Source: Allokutzneria multivorans
GTDB lineage: Bacteria; Actinomycetota; Actinomycetes; Mycobacteriales; Pseudonocardiaceae
Reading direction: 5' to 3'
Length of the DNA stretch: 64,000 nucleotides
NCBI RefSeq assembly: GCF_039537405.1
Contig: NZ_BAABAL010000008.1
Span: 248,001-312,000, forward strand
This document shows, piece after piece, positions 53,093-62,174 of the stretch (its first letter is position 1; each line of letters starts with the position of its first letter). Below the pieces are notes generated by a model that saw only the letters and a list, made by a program, of their open reading frames with translations, was not told the DNA's origin and ran no database searches. A program made the translations under genes and the position numbers.

Positions 53093-54133
53093 ATGACCAT
53101 GTCGCTCGCGCTCTCACGCCTCTACCGACCCATCACCCCCGCCGTGCACCCCAGAGCCGCCGAGCTGGCCGAGAGCACGCTGAGCTGGCTCGACGCCCAC
53201 GGTCTTCCCAGCGCCGACGGCGCGCTGGTCGAGTTCAGCGCGCGCACCCTCCCGGACGCGCTGCCCGAGCGGGCCGAGCTGCTCGCGCGCTACACCTGCT
53301 GGGCCGCGCTGCTGCGGGCCGAGCTGGACGCGACGCGGTCCGGCTCGGGGGAGGTCCTCGACCGGGTGGTCCGATTCGGTCACGTGCTCGACGCGCCCGA
53401 GACCCCGGTGCCCGGCGGCGATCCCTTCGCGCTGGCGCTGTGCGACCTGCTGCGCCGGGGCCGCCGCATGGTGTCCCCGTTGCAGCTGCGCCGCTTCACC
53501 GAGGCCGTGCGCTCGTGGTGGCTCGGCCTCGTCGCCGAGCGCGCCCTCGTCGAACGCGGACAGCGTCCCGGCTTCGCCGACTGGGCGGTGCTGCGCCCGC
53601 AGAGCGGCGGGGCGGCCGTGATGGGCGTGAAGGTCGAGCTCGCGCTCGGGCCCGAAGTGCCGGAGTGGGAGCTGAACGGCCCGGTCGCCCGCGCCGCGAC
53701 CGAGGCGGCGTGGACGGTCGCGCTGGCCGACCTCGACCTGCACTCCTGCCACCTGCACTCCTGTCACCGCGAGGGCGAGCCCTCGGCGCTCAACCTGGTC
53801 TCCGCGCTGCGGGTGGACGCCCCGTCGCTGTCCGTGGCCGAGGCCTTCGACGCCGCCGTGGACGTGCGGGACCGGGCGCTCGCGCTGTTCCTGCGCCTGC
53901 GCGCGCAACTCTCGCCGCTGTCCGGTCCGGCGATGCGCCGCTACCTCACCGGAGTGGGCCGCGCGGTCGCCGGCACCACCGAGTGGCGCTTCGGTCCGGC
54001 ACCGGAGGGTCCCTCGATCCAGGACATCCCCGCCGTCTCGCCGCAACCTCTCGCCGCGCCAACCGTCTCGTGGTGGTGGGACCAGCTCGACGCGGGCGCG
54101 CGCGTGCCTGGGCCACGCGGCCCGTTTGGTTAG
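53093..54133 (+). CDS. Degenerate class I terpene synthase-like protein
   Basis: 346 residues from ATG 53093, with GGAGGAG upstream. The helical layout resembles bacterial terpene synthases: a YTCWAALLRAELDATR segment sits where the aspartate-rich motif is expected, and GEPSALNLVSALRVDAPSLS followed by VAEAFDAAVDVRDRALALFL matches the helix after the NSE metal motif, then RRYLTGVGRAVAGTTEWRF near the end. The DDxxD aspartates are absent and the NSE triad is broken (ADLDLHSCHLHSC). So it probably lacks prenyl-diphosphate cyclase activity, or works differently. No prenyltransferase or P450 gene is adjacent. Family call is from layout. Confidence 0.55.
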   Translation: MTMSLALSRLYRPITPAVHPRAAELAESTLSWLDAHGLPSADGALVEFSARTLPDALPERAELLARYTCWAALLRAELDATRSGSGEVLDRVVRFGHVLDAPETPVPGGDPFALALCDLLRRGRRMVSPLQLRRFTEAVRSWWLGLVAERALVERGQRPGFADWAVLRPQSGGAAVMGVKVELALGPEVPEWELNGPVARAATEAAWTVALADLDLHSCHLHSCHREGEPSALNLVSALRVDAPSLSVAEAFDAAVDVRDRALALFLRLRAQLSPLSGPAMRRYLTGVGRAVAGTTEWRFGPAPEGPSIQDIPAVSPQPLAAPTVSWWWDQLDAGARVPGPRGPFG

Positions 54134-54288
54134 GAGTTCACCGACGATCTTGTGCTCTTCGTGACTTTCGGCCTCTCGTTCACGCGACGGTGCGACAGGA
54201 ACGGCGGGGGAACGAATAGGGTGGGGTGGTCGCGGAGCGTGGCCGCGCGGGCGGGGACCCGCGCCCCGCCACGGTCGAGGAGGGATCA

Positions 54289-56457
54289 GTGGAGCCGCTC
54301 GAAACGGTGCTGGAAGGCCTGCACCGCTTGTTCGGGTTCAACGTCTGCCCTGGTGACTGGGCGTGGACGCTCATCGCCGCCGGCGTGCTCTTCGGTTTCC
54401 TGCCCACGGCGGGCGCCGTGACCATCGCGCTGATCCGCAAGGTCACGGGCAACCGGACCTCGCTGGTGACGCTGCTCCCGTTCGCCTTCATCGCCGTCTT
54501 CAGCACCCTCGCGCTGCCGCTGCTGGCCATGGGCGGCAGCTCGAACCTGCTCGTCTCGATGCGCCAGGGCTACTCCGGAGTCGTCGGCGGTTCCTCGCTC
54601 AACTCCGGCGTCTGTTTCGGCGCGGTCAGCCAGGGGCAGCTGCTGACCACCAACAGCGTCCAGTCCGTGCTGACCAACGGCACCTGGCACGGCTGGGTCG
54701 GCTGGCCCGTCCTGACCGGCATCCCCGTGCTGGTCCTGGTGTCGGTGTTCTTCCAGGGCATGCTGGCCTTCCGCAAGGGCGCGCGCTTCCCCGTGTGGTT
54801 CTTCACCGGGTCCTTCGCGGCGCTGTTCTTCCTGACCCTGGACAAGAAAGCGGGTGTGATGGGCTTCCTCTGGGCGGGCTTCCTGCTCGCCGCGATCGTG
54901 GGACCGATCCTGGTCTGGCTGATCGGCGGTCCCGGTCAGCGGGCCATCGACCGCGCCTCGGACGCCGCCCGCGCCCGCAGGGAGTCCGCGCACGAGGCGA
55001 AGCCGGCACTGGCAGCGCAGTCAGCACACGGAGAACACGGAGCCGACCAGGTGGACCGCCGGGCCATTCAGCCAGCACGACCGCAGCAGGCGCCAGCGCC
55101 GACCAGGGTCGAGCAGCCCCAGCACAACCAGCAGCAACAGCACAACCAGCAGCAGCGCAACCAGCAGCACCCGCCGACCAGGGTGGACATGCAGGCGGCG
55201 CAGAACCAGCAGCAGCCCTACCAGAGCGCGCCGCGCCCGCCGGTTCCCCAGCCCCAGCCGCAGACCCCGCCGCCCGCGCAGGAGCGGCCGGGCCTGGCCA
55301 ACACGCCCGGCCCGCTGCCCTTCGCGCTCGGCGGCCCACCGCCCGCTCCCGGCCCGTCCTCGATGGGCATGGCCGCCGGTGCCGCCGCGATGGCCGCCGC
55401 CGCGGGCGTCGCGGGCTCGGGCAAGGCCGAGATGCCCCAGGCCAGCGGTCGCTTCCGGCGCATCCGCCAGCTCGGCGAGGGCGGTTTCGGCAAGGTGTGG
55501 CTGGCCATGGACACCAACCTCGGCCGCACCGTGGCGATCAAGCTCGCGCACGCCCCCGACGCCGAGGCCGAGGAACGGATGCTGCGCGAGGCCCGCGCGC
55601 TCGCCTCGATCCGCCACCCCAACTGCGTCCGGGTCTACGACCTGGTCAACGAGGGGGAGGGGCTGGCCATCGTGATGGAGTACATCGAGGGCCGCTCGCT
55701 CAGCGACGTCGTCTCCGACGACGGCCTGCTCGACGACGTGATGGCCGCCCGGCTCTGGGTGACCATGGCAGGGGCGCTCAACGCCGCGCACAGCAAGGGC
55801 GTGCTGCACCGCGACATGAAGCCCTCCAACGTGATCGTCGACGACGACGCCATCGCGCACCTGATCGACTTCGGCATCGCCCGCAAGCGCGGCGACTCCA
55901 CCCTGACCGCGGCGGGCTTCATGCTCGGCACCCCCGACTTCATCGCCCCCGAGGTGGCCGCGGGCAAGAGCGCCAGCCCCGCCTCCGACGCCTGGCAGCT
56001 GGCCGCCACGATCAACTACGCGCTCAGCGGCCAGCCCCCGCGCGGCGACCAGGGCGACCCCGCCTCCGCCCTGCTGGCCGCCGCGCGCGGTGGCGGCGAA
56101 CTGCACCTGCCCGAGAAGAGCGCCCACCGCGCCATGCTCGCCGCCGCGTTGCAGCCCGACCCCTCGCGCAGGCCGACGCTCGGCACCATCGAGCGCGAGG
56201 TCGGCACCTGGCTCAACCGCGGCGGTTTCAAGCAGGACGGCCCGGTCACCACGATGATCCACAAGTCGCAGCTGGAGAAGACGCGCGTCACCCCGCCGCC
56301 CCCGCCCGCGAAGCGGCCGACCCCTCCCCAGGGCGCCCCGACGCAGATCACCCCCGGCCGCAACCCCCTGGGCGAGGAGACCAAGCGCGTCGACGAGCAC
56401 CGGCGCCCTCCGCACCCCGGCCGCCGCAACGGCCCGACCCCCACCCGCAAGTTCTGA
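54289..56457 (+). CDS. Membrane Ser/Thr protein kinase with N-terminal multi-helix domain
   Basis: 722 residues from GTG 54289, preceded by GAGGAGGG. Residues about 20-240 contain four or five membrane helices (starting WAWTLIAAGVLFGFLPTAGA and FPVWFFTGSFAALFFLTLD). Residues about 245-390 are a disordered Gln/Pro/Asn linker (HNQQQQHNQQQRNQQHPPTR). The kinase domain, about 395-650, has LGEGGFGKVW, VAIKLAHA, HRDMKPSNVIVD and LIDFGIARKRGD, all catalytic residues intact. A Pro-rich basic tail with Thr sites follows. The usual actinomycete PknB layout (kinase first, one helix, external PASTA) is reversed. Extracellular input, if any, would come through the helix loops. Confidence 0.85.
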   Translation: MEPLETVLEGLHRLFGFNVCPGDWAWTLIAAGVLFGFLPTAGAVTIALIRKVTGNRTSLVTLLPFAFIAVFSTLALPLLAMGGSSNLLVSMRQGYSGVVGGSSLNSGVCFGAVSQGQLLTTNSVQSVLTNGTWHGWVGWPVLTGIPVLVLVSVFFQGMLAFRKGARFPVWFFTGSFAALFFLTLDKKAGVMGFLWAGFLLAAIVGPILVWLIGGPGQRAIDRASDAARARRESAHEAKPALAAQSAHGEHGADQVDRRAIQPARPQQAPAPTRVEQPQHNQQQQHNQQQRNQQHPPTRVDMQAAQNQQQPYQSAPRPPVPQPQPQTPPPAQERPGLANTPGPLPFALGGPPPAPGPSSMGMAAGAAAMAAAAGVAGSGKAEMPQASGRFRRIRQLGEGGFGKVWLAMDTNLGRTVAIKLAHAPDAEAEERMLREARALASIRHPNCVRVYDLVNEGEGLAIVMEYIEGRSLSDVVSDDGLLDDVMAARLWVTMAGALNAAHSKGVLHRDMKPSNVIVDDDAIAHLIDFGIARKRGDSTLTAAGFMLGTPDFIAPEVAAGKSASPASDAWQLAATINYALSGQPPRGDQGDPASALLAAARGGGELHLPEKSAHRAMLAAALQPDPSRRPTLGTIEREVGTWLNRGGFKQDGPVTTMIHKSQLEKTRVTPPPPPAKRPTPPQGAPTQITPGRNPLGEETKRVDEHRRPPHPGRRNGPTPTRKF

Positions 56458-56466
56458 CCCGGGGGC

Positions 56467-56883
56467 TCAACGGTCCGCCTGCCAGGTGATGTTCGCGGGC
56501 CGGTCGCCGTCGGTGACCAGGAACTCCCGCACCGCTTGCCGCACGTCGTCCAGGGGGATCTCGGAGTTCGGCGGGAACTCGGTGTCGGTGTCCATGTAGA
56601 AGTACTGCAGCGGTTCACCGTCGGCAGGCCCGGCACCCGTGCTGTAGACGCCTTCGAACCACTCGCGCCCGCTGTAGCGGAGAACGCCGACATCTCCGTT
56701 GACGCCCACGTCCAGTCCTTGGGTGTACGGGTCGCCGGAGAGGTGCACTTCCATGAGGATCGGCGCGATGGCGGGAGACTCGGCTCGCACGTGGTCGATC
56801 AGCGCGTCGATCTCCTCCACGGTGCCGACCGTGACCGGCTCGTCGCCGTGTTCACGGGCGTAGTACACATCTAGGGCAGCCAC
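56467..56883 (-). CDS. Imm1-family immunity protein
   Basis: 138 residues from GTG 56883. Imm1 features include AALDVYYAREHGDEPVTVGT, TVEEIDALIDHVRAESP, ILMEVHLSG, and the terminal EFPPNSEIPLDDVRQAVREF with PANITWQ. A longer frame from 57003 exists but adds basic residues from the toxin's own region; AGGAGGG lies upstream of GTG 56883. It overlaps the toxin stop by 13 bp. By family it neutralises the deaminase toxin encoded immediately upstream. Confidence 0.82.
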   Translation of the reverse strand: MAALDVYYAREHGDEPVTVGTVEEIDALIDHVRAESPAIAPILMEVHLSGDPYTQGLDVGVNGDVGVLRYSGREWFEGVYSTGAGPADGEPLQYFYMDTDTEFPPNSEIPLDDVRQAVREFLVTDGDRPANITWQADR

Positions 56884-57578
56884 GATGAGGTCTTCCCTCC
56901 TTGATATCGGCGATAGAAGCCGTCTGCGCCGTACACGGTCAGCGTGTACCCCTTGGGCAAGATCACGCCGATCAGCGCGTCGCATCCTAGGGGCCCTGGG
57001 CACGGCACGTGGTTCACCAGCAAGGTGGCGGAGCGAATGCCGTTCACCCGCATGTGGACGGCCAGCTTCATCTCCACATCGGACGCCTTCGAGGGGATTC
57101 GGCTGACGCGCATGTCCTTGAAGAACTGAATCGCTCGCTCGTACTTCGCGTCTCTCCCGCTGATCTCGGTGTGCGTACTGCCGTCCGGGCCGATCCAGCG
57201 GCCGTGGGTCTTCTGGCCGGAGCGCGGCACGACGGGCGGAGGCAGCTCGGCGCGCAGCCGGTCGATCAGATCGCGTTGCGGGACGACGTACGTCGTTGGC
57301 TGAACCGTCCCGTCGCCCGCGAGAGCGGTGATGAAGTCCCGCACTCGTTCCCCGAGTGCCATCACGGAGCGAAGGGCGGTGTTCAGCTCGGCGGCACTCC
57401 GACCCAGCAGGCTGAGTGCGTCGTGGGCCGAGGGATCGCGAGTGCCGGCCGTGGCGTCGCTGTACTGGGCGCCGGCCTCGTCGAGGAGGTCAGCGGCCTG
57501 GCCGAGGCCTGCCTGGGCTTGGCCGCAGGAGCTCACCACGCCGCGCAGGCGGGAGATGACGTCCCCGAGCGTGCTCAC
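56871..57578 (-). CDS. SCP1.201-like (DddA-type) deaminase toxin
   Basis: 235 residues from GTG 57578 (start uncertain; no strong ribosome binding site). The N-terminus TLGDVISRLRGVVSSCGQAQ with a helical Ser/Ala-rich continuation resembles WXG/LXG-like secretion leaders. The C-terminal ~100 residues are a deaminase fold: SDVEMKLAVHMRVNGIRSAT and NHVPCPGPLGCDAL (the PCxxxxxC zinc cysteines), then VILPKGYTLTVYG. The HxE motif of DddA is here DVE, so the histidine ligand is Asp. Family members deaminate cytosine in nucleic acid. Immunity gene immediately follows. Confidence 0.78.
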   Translation of the reverse strand: MSTLGDVISRLRGVVSSCGQAQAGLGQAADLLDEAGAQYSDATAGTRDPSAHDALSLLGRSAAELNTALRSVMALGERVRDFITALAGDGTVQPTTYVVPQRDLIDRLRAELPPPVVPRSGQKTHGRWIGPDGSTHTEISGRDAKYERAIQFFKDMRVSRIPSKASDVEMKLAVHMRVNGIRSATLLVNHVPCPGPLGCDALIGVILPKGYTLTVYGADGFYRRYQGGKTSSWLP

Positions 57579-57732
57579 GGAGACGAGCGTAGAAGCGGTC
57601 ACCGTTTCGGATGAGGGCGAATGCCGGGGTGCGGGGATCGAAGTTCTTGGTCCGGGACAACGGAAAAGCGCCACGCACGCGTAGGTCTTCCCGTATCGGG
57701 AGCGCGGTGCTCCCGGGGACGAGGGAGCGTGC

Positions 57733-60700
57733 ATGCGGGCGTATTCCAGTCGTTGGGTGCCCTTATCGGCACTCGTCCTAGCGGCGTCGGTGGTGGTGGC
57801 GCCGAGCGCGGTTGCCCAGGACCGCGGCGATGGTGCGAGGGCGCCGAAGGAGCGGACGGTCACGCTGCTCACGGGCGACAAGGTTGCGGTACGCGGTACC
57901 GATGTGGTCGGAGTTCGGCCGGGGCCGGGCCGGGACGGCATGGCCTTCCACAGCGTGATCCTGAACGGGAAGCGGCACGTCTACCCGGCGGACGCGGTGC
58001 CGCTGGTGCGGGAGAACCGGCTCGACGACACGCTGTTCAACGTCACGGAGCTGATCAGCCAGGGCTTCGACGACGCGTCATCGCCGGTGCTGCCGGTGCT
58101 GATGACGAGGCAGCCGCAGCGCGCGCGTGCGGTGCCGCGGGCGGGGACGGTGACACGGGACCTTCCGGGACTGGGTATCACCGCGGTGGCGCAGCCGAGG
58201 GCTCGGGCGGGCGAGTTCTGGGCCTCGCTGAACGGGCCGTCGTTGCGGGCGCCGCAGGTGAAGGTGTGGCTCAACCGCAGGCTGCAGCCGAGCCTGGACC
58301 AGAGCGCCGCGCTGATCGGGGCGCCCGAGGTGTGGCGCGCGGGCGGGACCGGAGCCGGGGTCCCGGTCGCGGTACTCGATACCGGCTGGGACCAGAAGCA
58401 TCCGGACCTGGCGGGACGGGTGAGCGAGTCGAAGAGCTTCCTGGTTGACGAGCCGGTCGATGACACGCACGGTCACGGCACGCACGTGGCGTCGACGATC
58501 GCCGGTGCCGGGCCGAAGTTCCGCGGCATCGCGCCGGAGGCGAAGCTGCTGATCGGCAAGGTGTGCGGGACCTTCGGCTGCCCGGAGGACGCGATCCTCG
58601 CAGGCATGCAGTGGGCCGCCGACCGGGGTGCCCGCGTGGTCAACATGAGCCTCGGCGGAGCACCCACCGACGGCACGGACCCGGTGTCGCAGGCGGTGAA
58701 CACGTTGTCCGCCAAGACGGGGACGCTGTTCGTGATCGCATCCGGCAACTCCGGCCTTGACGAGGCCGTCGAGTCACCCGGCTCCGCCGACGCGGCGTTG
58801 ACGGTCGCAGCGAGCAGCAAGTCCGACGCGCTCGCCCCGTTCTCCAGCAGGGGCCCGCGACTGGGCGACCACGCCGCGAAACCGGACATCGCCGCGCCGG
58901 GCGTGGACATCGTGGCCGCGCGCGCCGCAGGAACGCTGTCGCAGTTCGCGGTGAGCGAGTCCCACGCACGCCTGTCCGGCACCTCGATGGCCACGCCGCA
59001 CGTCGCGGGCGCGGTCGCGGTGCTGGCGCAGCGGCACCCGGACTGGAAGGGCGAGCAGCTCAAGGCCGCGGTCATGGGCGCGGCGACCCCGCTGAACGGG
59101 GCGTCGGTGTTCGGCCAGGGTGCCGGGCGGCTGGACCTCGCGCGCGCCTTCCACCAGCAGGTCCGCGTCGAACCCGCCTCGCTGTCCATGGGCAGCGTAC
59201 CGGCGGGCACCACCGAGCCGGTGAGCAAGAAAGTCCGCTACACCAACGATTCCGACAAGCCGGTGACGCTGAAGCTGGACCTGCCCGCGCAGGGCGGACT
59301 GCTCGCGGTGGACAAGAAGGACCTCGTCGTCCCCGCCAAGGGCTCGGCCGAGGCGACCGTCACCGCCGACTTCCGCAAGGCCACCGGGCTGTTCGGGGTT
59401 CGTTTGACCGCAACGGCTCCTGGTGTCTCACTGCGCACTTCGGTGGTGGCCGAGACCGGCCCGAAGACGCATGTCCTCACCGTGAAAGCCTTCAGTCACA
59501 AGGGAACTCCGGAACCCAGCGTCTCGGTTCTGTTGCAGGACATCGACTCCGGCAAGGCCCGCATGGTGCGCTCGGAGAGCGAGGGTGTCCCTGAGGGGCG
59601 CTACCGCGTGCTCGCTCAGGTGATCGACGTGGAGCACCCGCCCGGCTACCCCTACGGCGTGTTCACCGATCGCGTGAAGTTCGCGCAGGAGATCACCGTC
59701 ACCAAGGACACCGAACTGGTGCTCGACGGTCGCGACGCCAAGCCGGTCGACGTGCGGGTGGACGACCCCGAGGCCGTGCAGACCCCGCTCCAGATGGGGC
59801 ACGAGGTCGGCGTCCTGTCGCAGCTGCCCGGCAAGGGGCTCTCCGGCGTGTCGATGGTGTCCAAGCCGGGCAAGGAGTTCGTCGTCCCGAGCAAGCCGAT
59901 GGCCGGACTTTCCCTGTACAGCAACACTTCCTGGAACCGCAGGGTCATTTCCGCCGCGTTCGGCGATGTGGAGCTTGAGCCGGCGGATGTCAGTCCGCTC
60001 GGTTTCCGGGGTGAGGTGTCGGCGAAGGTCGTCGACGTCGGCAAGGGCACGCCCGAGGAGCTGGCCAAGGTCGACGTGCGCGGCGCGTTCGCGCTCTTCG
60101 CGCCGGGATACCTGCCCTCGGCCGAGATCACCAAGCGCGCGGCCGCCATGTTCGCAGCCGGAGCAGCTGGAGTGCTGGGGGAGGACGCCTTCCCGGTGCA
60201 CGACCCGGCATGGACCGGGCCGACGCTGGCGTTGCCGGAGCCCAAGGCCGCGATCCTCCGCGAGGCGATGCAGGCCGGGCCGGTGACGGTGCGCGTGCGT
60301 GGCATCGCCAACCCGCCCGCCGCGTACGTCCTGCACGACCGCGCCGTTGGCGGGCTGCCCAACGGTGTCACGTGGCACCACTCCGCGCGCGACCTCGCCA
60401 AGGTCAGGACCGAGCTGCACAGGACGGGCCCGGGCCAGCTGCGCACCGCAGCCGAGGGTTTGGTCAATGTCGACGGCATGTGGTTCGGCTCGCGGATTCC
60501 GCTGCGGGCGCCCGCGGAGCTGGACGTGTTCTACACGCCGGACCGGCCGTGGGTGACTGTCAGCGCGATCGGTGTCGACGCGCAAGGAATGCCTTACGGG
60601 GTCCAGGAAACTGCGCCAACCGTCTTCAAGAAGGGGCAGTCCTCCCGCTTGGACGTGTTCAAGGCGCCGTTCAACCCCGAGCTGACCCGTGACGGTGTGA

Positions 60701-61263
60701 CGCGTGAGGGGAACAAGCTCCGCGTGGAACTGCCGATGTTCACGCAGTCTGGAACTCAGTCCCCGAGCGGCGCGTACAGCCCGGCGCACGACAAGGGCTC
60801 GACCACGATCACCGTGGCGGGCAAGAAGGCCGGCGGCAGCGACGTCCCCGGGATCGCCACCGTGGACGTTCCCGCGCAGCGCCTTCCGGTTGAGCTGAAG
60901 GTCGACGCCACGCGCACGATGCCCGGCGTCGACGTGGGAACGGGCTCCAGCGCGGTGTGGAAGTTCCACAGTGGACAGACGAGCGAGCTGGTCCCGCTCG
61001 CGCTGCCGGACGTGCGCTACGACCTCGACCCGAAGCGCGCGAAGCCCGGGGAGTTCGGGTTCCGCGTCAGCGGCGGCAAGGCGATCACGATGGAGATCTC
61101 CACCGACGACGGGAGAACGTGGGCCCCGGTGCCCGTGCTGTCCTCCGGTGCGGTCAAGGTCGTCAACCCCGCACAGGGGTTCGTGTCGCTGCGCACCACT
61201 GCGGTCGACGCGAGCGGGGCTTCGGTGACGGAGACGCTGATCCGCGCCTACCGAGTCCTCTGA
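57733..61263 (+). CDS. Large secreted S8 subtilisin-like serine peptidase
   Basis: 1176 residues from ATG 57733 with GAGGGA upstream. A Sec signal (SRWVPLSALVLAASVVVAPS) is followed by a propeptide and the S8 domain. Catalytic triad is visible: Asp216 in VAVLDTGWDQKHPDL, His248 in HGHGTHVAS, Ser418 in GTSMATPHVAG, with the oxyanion Asn339 in ASGNSG. About 700 further residues form beta-rich C-terminal modules, including a PA-like region near 770-870 (AAMFAAGAAGVLGED). Codon 11 (57763-57765) is a rare TTA leucine codon in the signal peptide. No partner genes identify a substrate. Confidence 0.9.
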   Translation: MRAYSSRWVPLSALVLAASVVVAPSAVAQDRGDGARAPKERTVTLLTGDKVAVRGTDVVGVRPGPGRDGMAFHSVILNGKRHVYPADAVPLVRENRLDDTLFNVTELISQGFDDASSPVLPVLMTRQPQRARAVPRAGTVTRDLPGLGITAVAQPRARAGEFWASLNGPSLRAPQVKVWLNRRLQPSLDQSAALIGAPEVWRAGGTGAGVPVAVLDTGWDQKHPDLAGRVSESKSFLVDEPVDDTHGHGTHVASTIAGAGPKFRGIAPEAKLLIGKVCGTFGCPEDAILAGMQWAADRGARVVNMSLGGAPTDGTDPVSQAVNTLSAKTGTLFVIASGNSGLDEAVESPGSADAALTVAASSKSDALAPFSSRGPRLGDHAAKPDIAAPGVDIVAARAAGTLSQFAVSESHARLSGTSMATPHVAGAVAVLAQRHPDWKGEQLKAAVMGAATPLNGASVFGQGAGRLDLARAFHQQVRVEPASLSMGSVPAGTTEPVSKKVRYTNDSDKPVTLKLDLPAQGGLLAVDKKDLVVPAKGSAEATVTADFRKATGLFGVRLTATAPGVSLRTSVVAETGPKTHVLTVKAFSHKGTPEPSVSVLLQDIDSGKARMVRSESEGVPEGRYRVLAQVIDVEHPPGYPYGVFTDRVKFAQEITVTKDTELVLDGRDAKPVDVRVDDPEAVQTPLQMGHEVGVLSQLPGKGLSGVSMVSKPGKEFVVPSKPMAGLSLYSNTSWNRRVISAAFGDVELEPADVSPLGFRGEVSAKVVDVGKGTPEELAKVDVRGAFALFAPGYLPSAEITKRAAAMFAAGAAGVLGEDAFPVHDPAWTGPTLALPEPKAAILREAMQAGPVTVRVRGIANPPAAYVLHDRAVGGLPNGVTWHHSARDLAKVRTELHRTGPGQLRTAAEGLVNVDGMWFGSRIPLRAPAELDVFYTPDRPWVTVSAIGVDAQGMPYGVQETAPTVFKKGQSSRLDVFKAPFNPELTRDGVTREGNKLRVELPMFTQSGTQSPSGAYSPAHDKGSTTITVAGKKAGGSDVPGIATVDVPAQRLPVELKVDATRTMPGVDVGTGSSAVWKFHSGQTSELVPLALPDVRYDLDPKRAKPGEFGFRVSGGKAITMEISTDDGRTWAPVPVLSSGAVKVVNPAQGFVSLRTTAVDASGASVTETLIRAYRVL

Positions 61264-61268
61264 GGTGG

Positions 61269-61297
61269 CAGGGCTGGGCGGAGTCCGCTCAGCCCTG
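61269..61297. terminator. Bidirectional terminator between convergent subtilase and kinase-like genes
   Basis: CAGGGCTGGGCGGA (61269-61282) pairs with TCCGCTCAGCCCTG (61284-61297) except for one G/T wobble position; a single base separates the arms, so the loop must open part of the stem. Located just after the subtilase stop and over the 3' end of the minus-strand kinase-like gene. Confidence 0.6.
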
Positions 61298-61918
61298 TTC
61301 CACCACGGCGGGGTGGCGGGGGTCGTCGGCGCGGACCACGACGTCGGCCAGCAGCGCGGGATCGACCTCGTTCTCGTAGCGCTCGAAGGCGCCCAGCGTC
61401 CAGTGCCGCTCCGGCGGAGTTCGCCTGGCCAGTGCCGACCGCGAGAGCCACAGGTGCACCACCAGGTCCAGCGGCAACCCTTGGCCGAGCAGCAGCGGCC
61501 CGTCCAGCACGAGGACCCCGCCCACGGCGAGGTCCACATAGGACGCGCGGCTGGCGCGGTCGGTGGTGGCGTCCCACAGGCTCGGCAGCACCCGCCCGGA
61601 CCCGCCGGGGGAGAGCGGCTCCAGCAGCTCCCTGGTGATCCCCTTGACGTCCAGCCAGTCCTGGTAGAACGCGTCCGGATCCTCGCGGCCGTGCTCGAAG
61701 CGCAACGAGGCCGGGCGCAGGAACCCGCCCGCCGACGCGCGCAGCACCGCACGCCCGCCGAGCCGCAACGGTTCCACCAACGCATCCGCCAGCCGAGCCG
61801 TCCCGGCGGCCTCCGCGCCGTCCACCGCGAGCCTGACCCACGCGTCGCGCGGCAGCTCCACCACCCGCGCCGCGATCTCGGTGACCAGCCGCTCCGGCGT
61901 CACCGCCCTGACGCGCAC
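61289..61918 (-). CDS. Uridine kinase-like protein with degenerate P-loop
   Basis: 209 residues from GTG 61918 with GGAGGAG upstream. The layout matches the actinobacterial uridine/cytidine kinase group: LAVDGAEAAGTARLADAL at the P-loop position, ASAGGFLRPASLRFEHGRED, DAFYQDWLDVKGITRELLEP, then GVLVLDGPLLLGQGLPLDLV and HWTLGAFERYENEVDPALLA. The Walker A is GAEAAGTA rather than GxxxxGK[ST]: the catalytic lysine and following Ser/Thr are lost, so it may be inactive as a kinase or use ATP differently. The sequence is otherwise well conserved. Confidence 0.72.
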   Translation of the reverse strand: MRVRAVTPERLVTEIAARVVELPRDAWVRLAVDGAEAAGTARLADALVEPLRLGGRAVLRASAGGFLRPASLRFEHGREDPDAFYQDWLDVKGITRELLEPLSPGGSGRVLPSLWDATTDRASRASYVDLAVGGVLVLDGPLLLGQGLPLDLVVHLWLSRSALARRTPPERHWTLGAFERYENEVDPALLADVVVRADDPRHPAVVEQG

Positions 61919-62105
61919 ATCTCCTCCTCGCGGGCCTCCGGCGTACGAGGGTGGCTTTCGCCCGCTCCGTGGCCCCCCCGATGCCACGATGACGCGAAGC
62001 GGGCTCACGTGCCAAACCCTGGGCAGGCACGGGTGACTTCTCGCTCACCGCCACACCCCTCGCGCCGCAGCCAGGCATCCGCCCGCCCAACCGCCGGGGT
62101 TGGGA

Positions 62106-62154
62106 CCTGAATGACTCATTCAGGGCGCTCAAGCACCTCAATGAGTCATTCAGG
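62106..62154. repeat. Two copies of the TGAATGAnTCATTCAGG palindrome
   Basis: CCTGAATGACTCATTCAGG (62106-62124) is a perfect palindrome with 9-bp arms; a second copy, CCTCAATGAGTCATTCAGG (62136-62154), differs at the left arm. They begin about 20 bases beyond the cvnD stop and match the repeat at 40385-40405. Here they could act as terminators of the conservon. Confidence 0.65.
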
Positions 62155-62174
62155 GCGACAGCACGACGGGTGGG

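Noticed and set aside
57578..57941. N-terminal extension of the deaminase toxin up to 57941
   Set aside because: The extra residues are low-complexity Ser/Arg/Thr/Pro and overlap the region upstream of the subtilase start; the helical leader typical of the family begins at GTG 57578.
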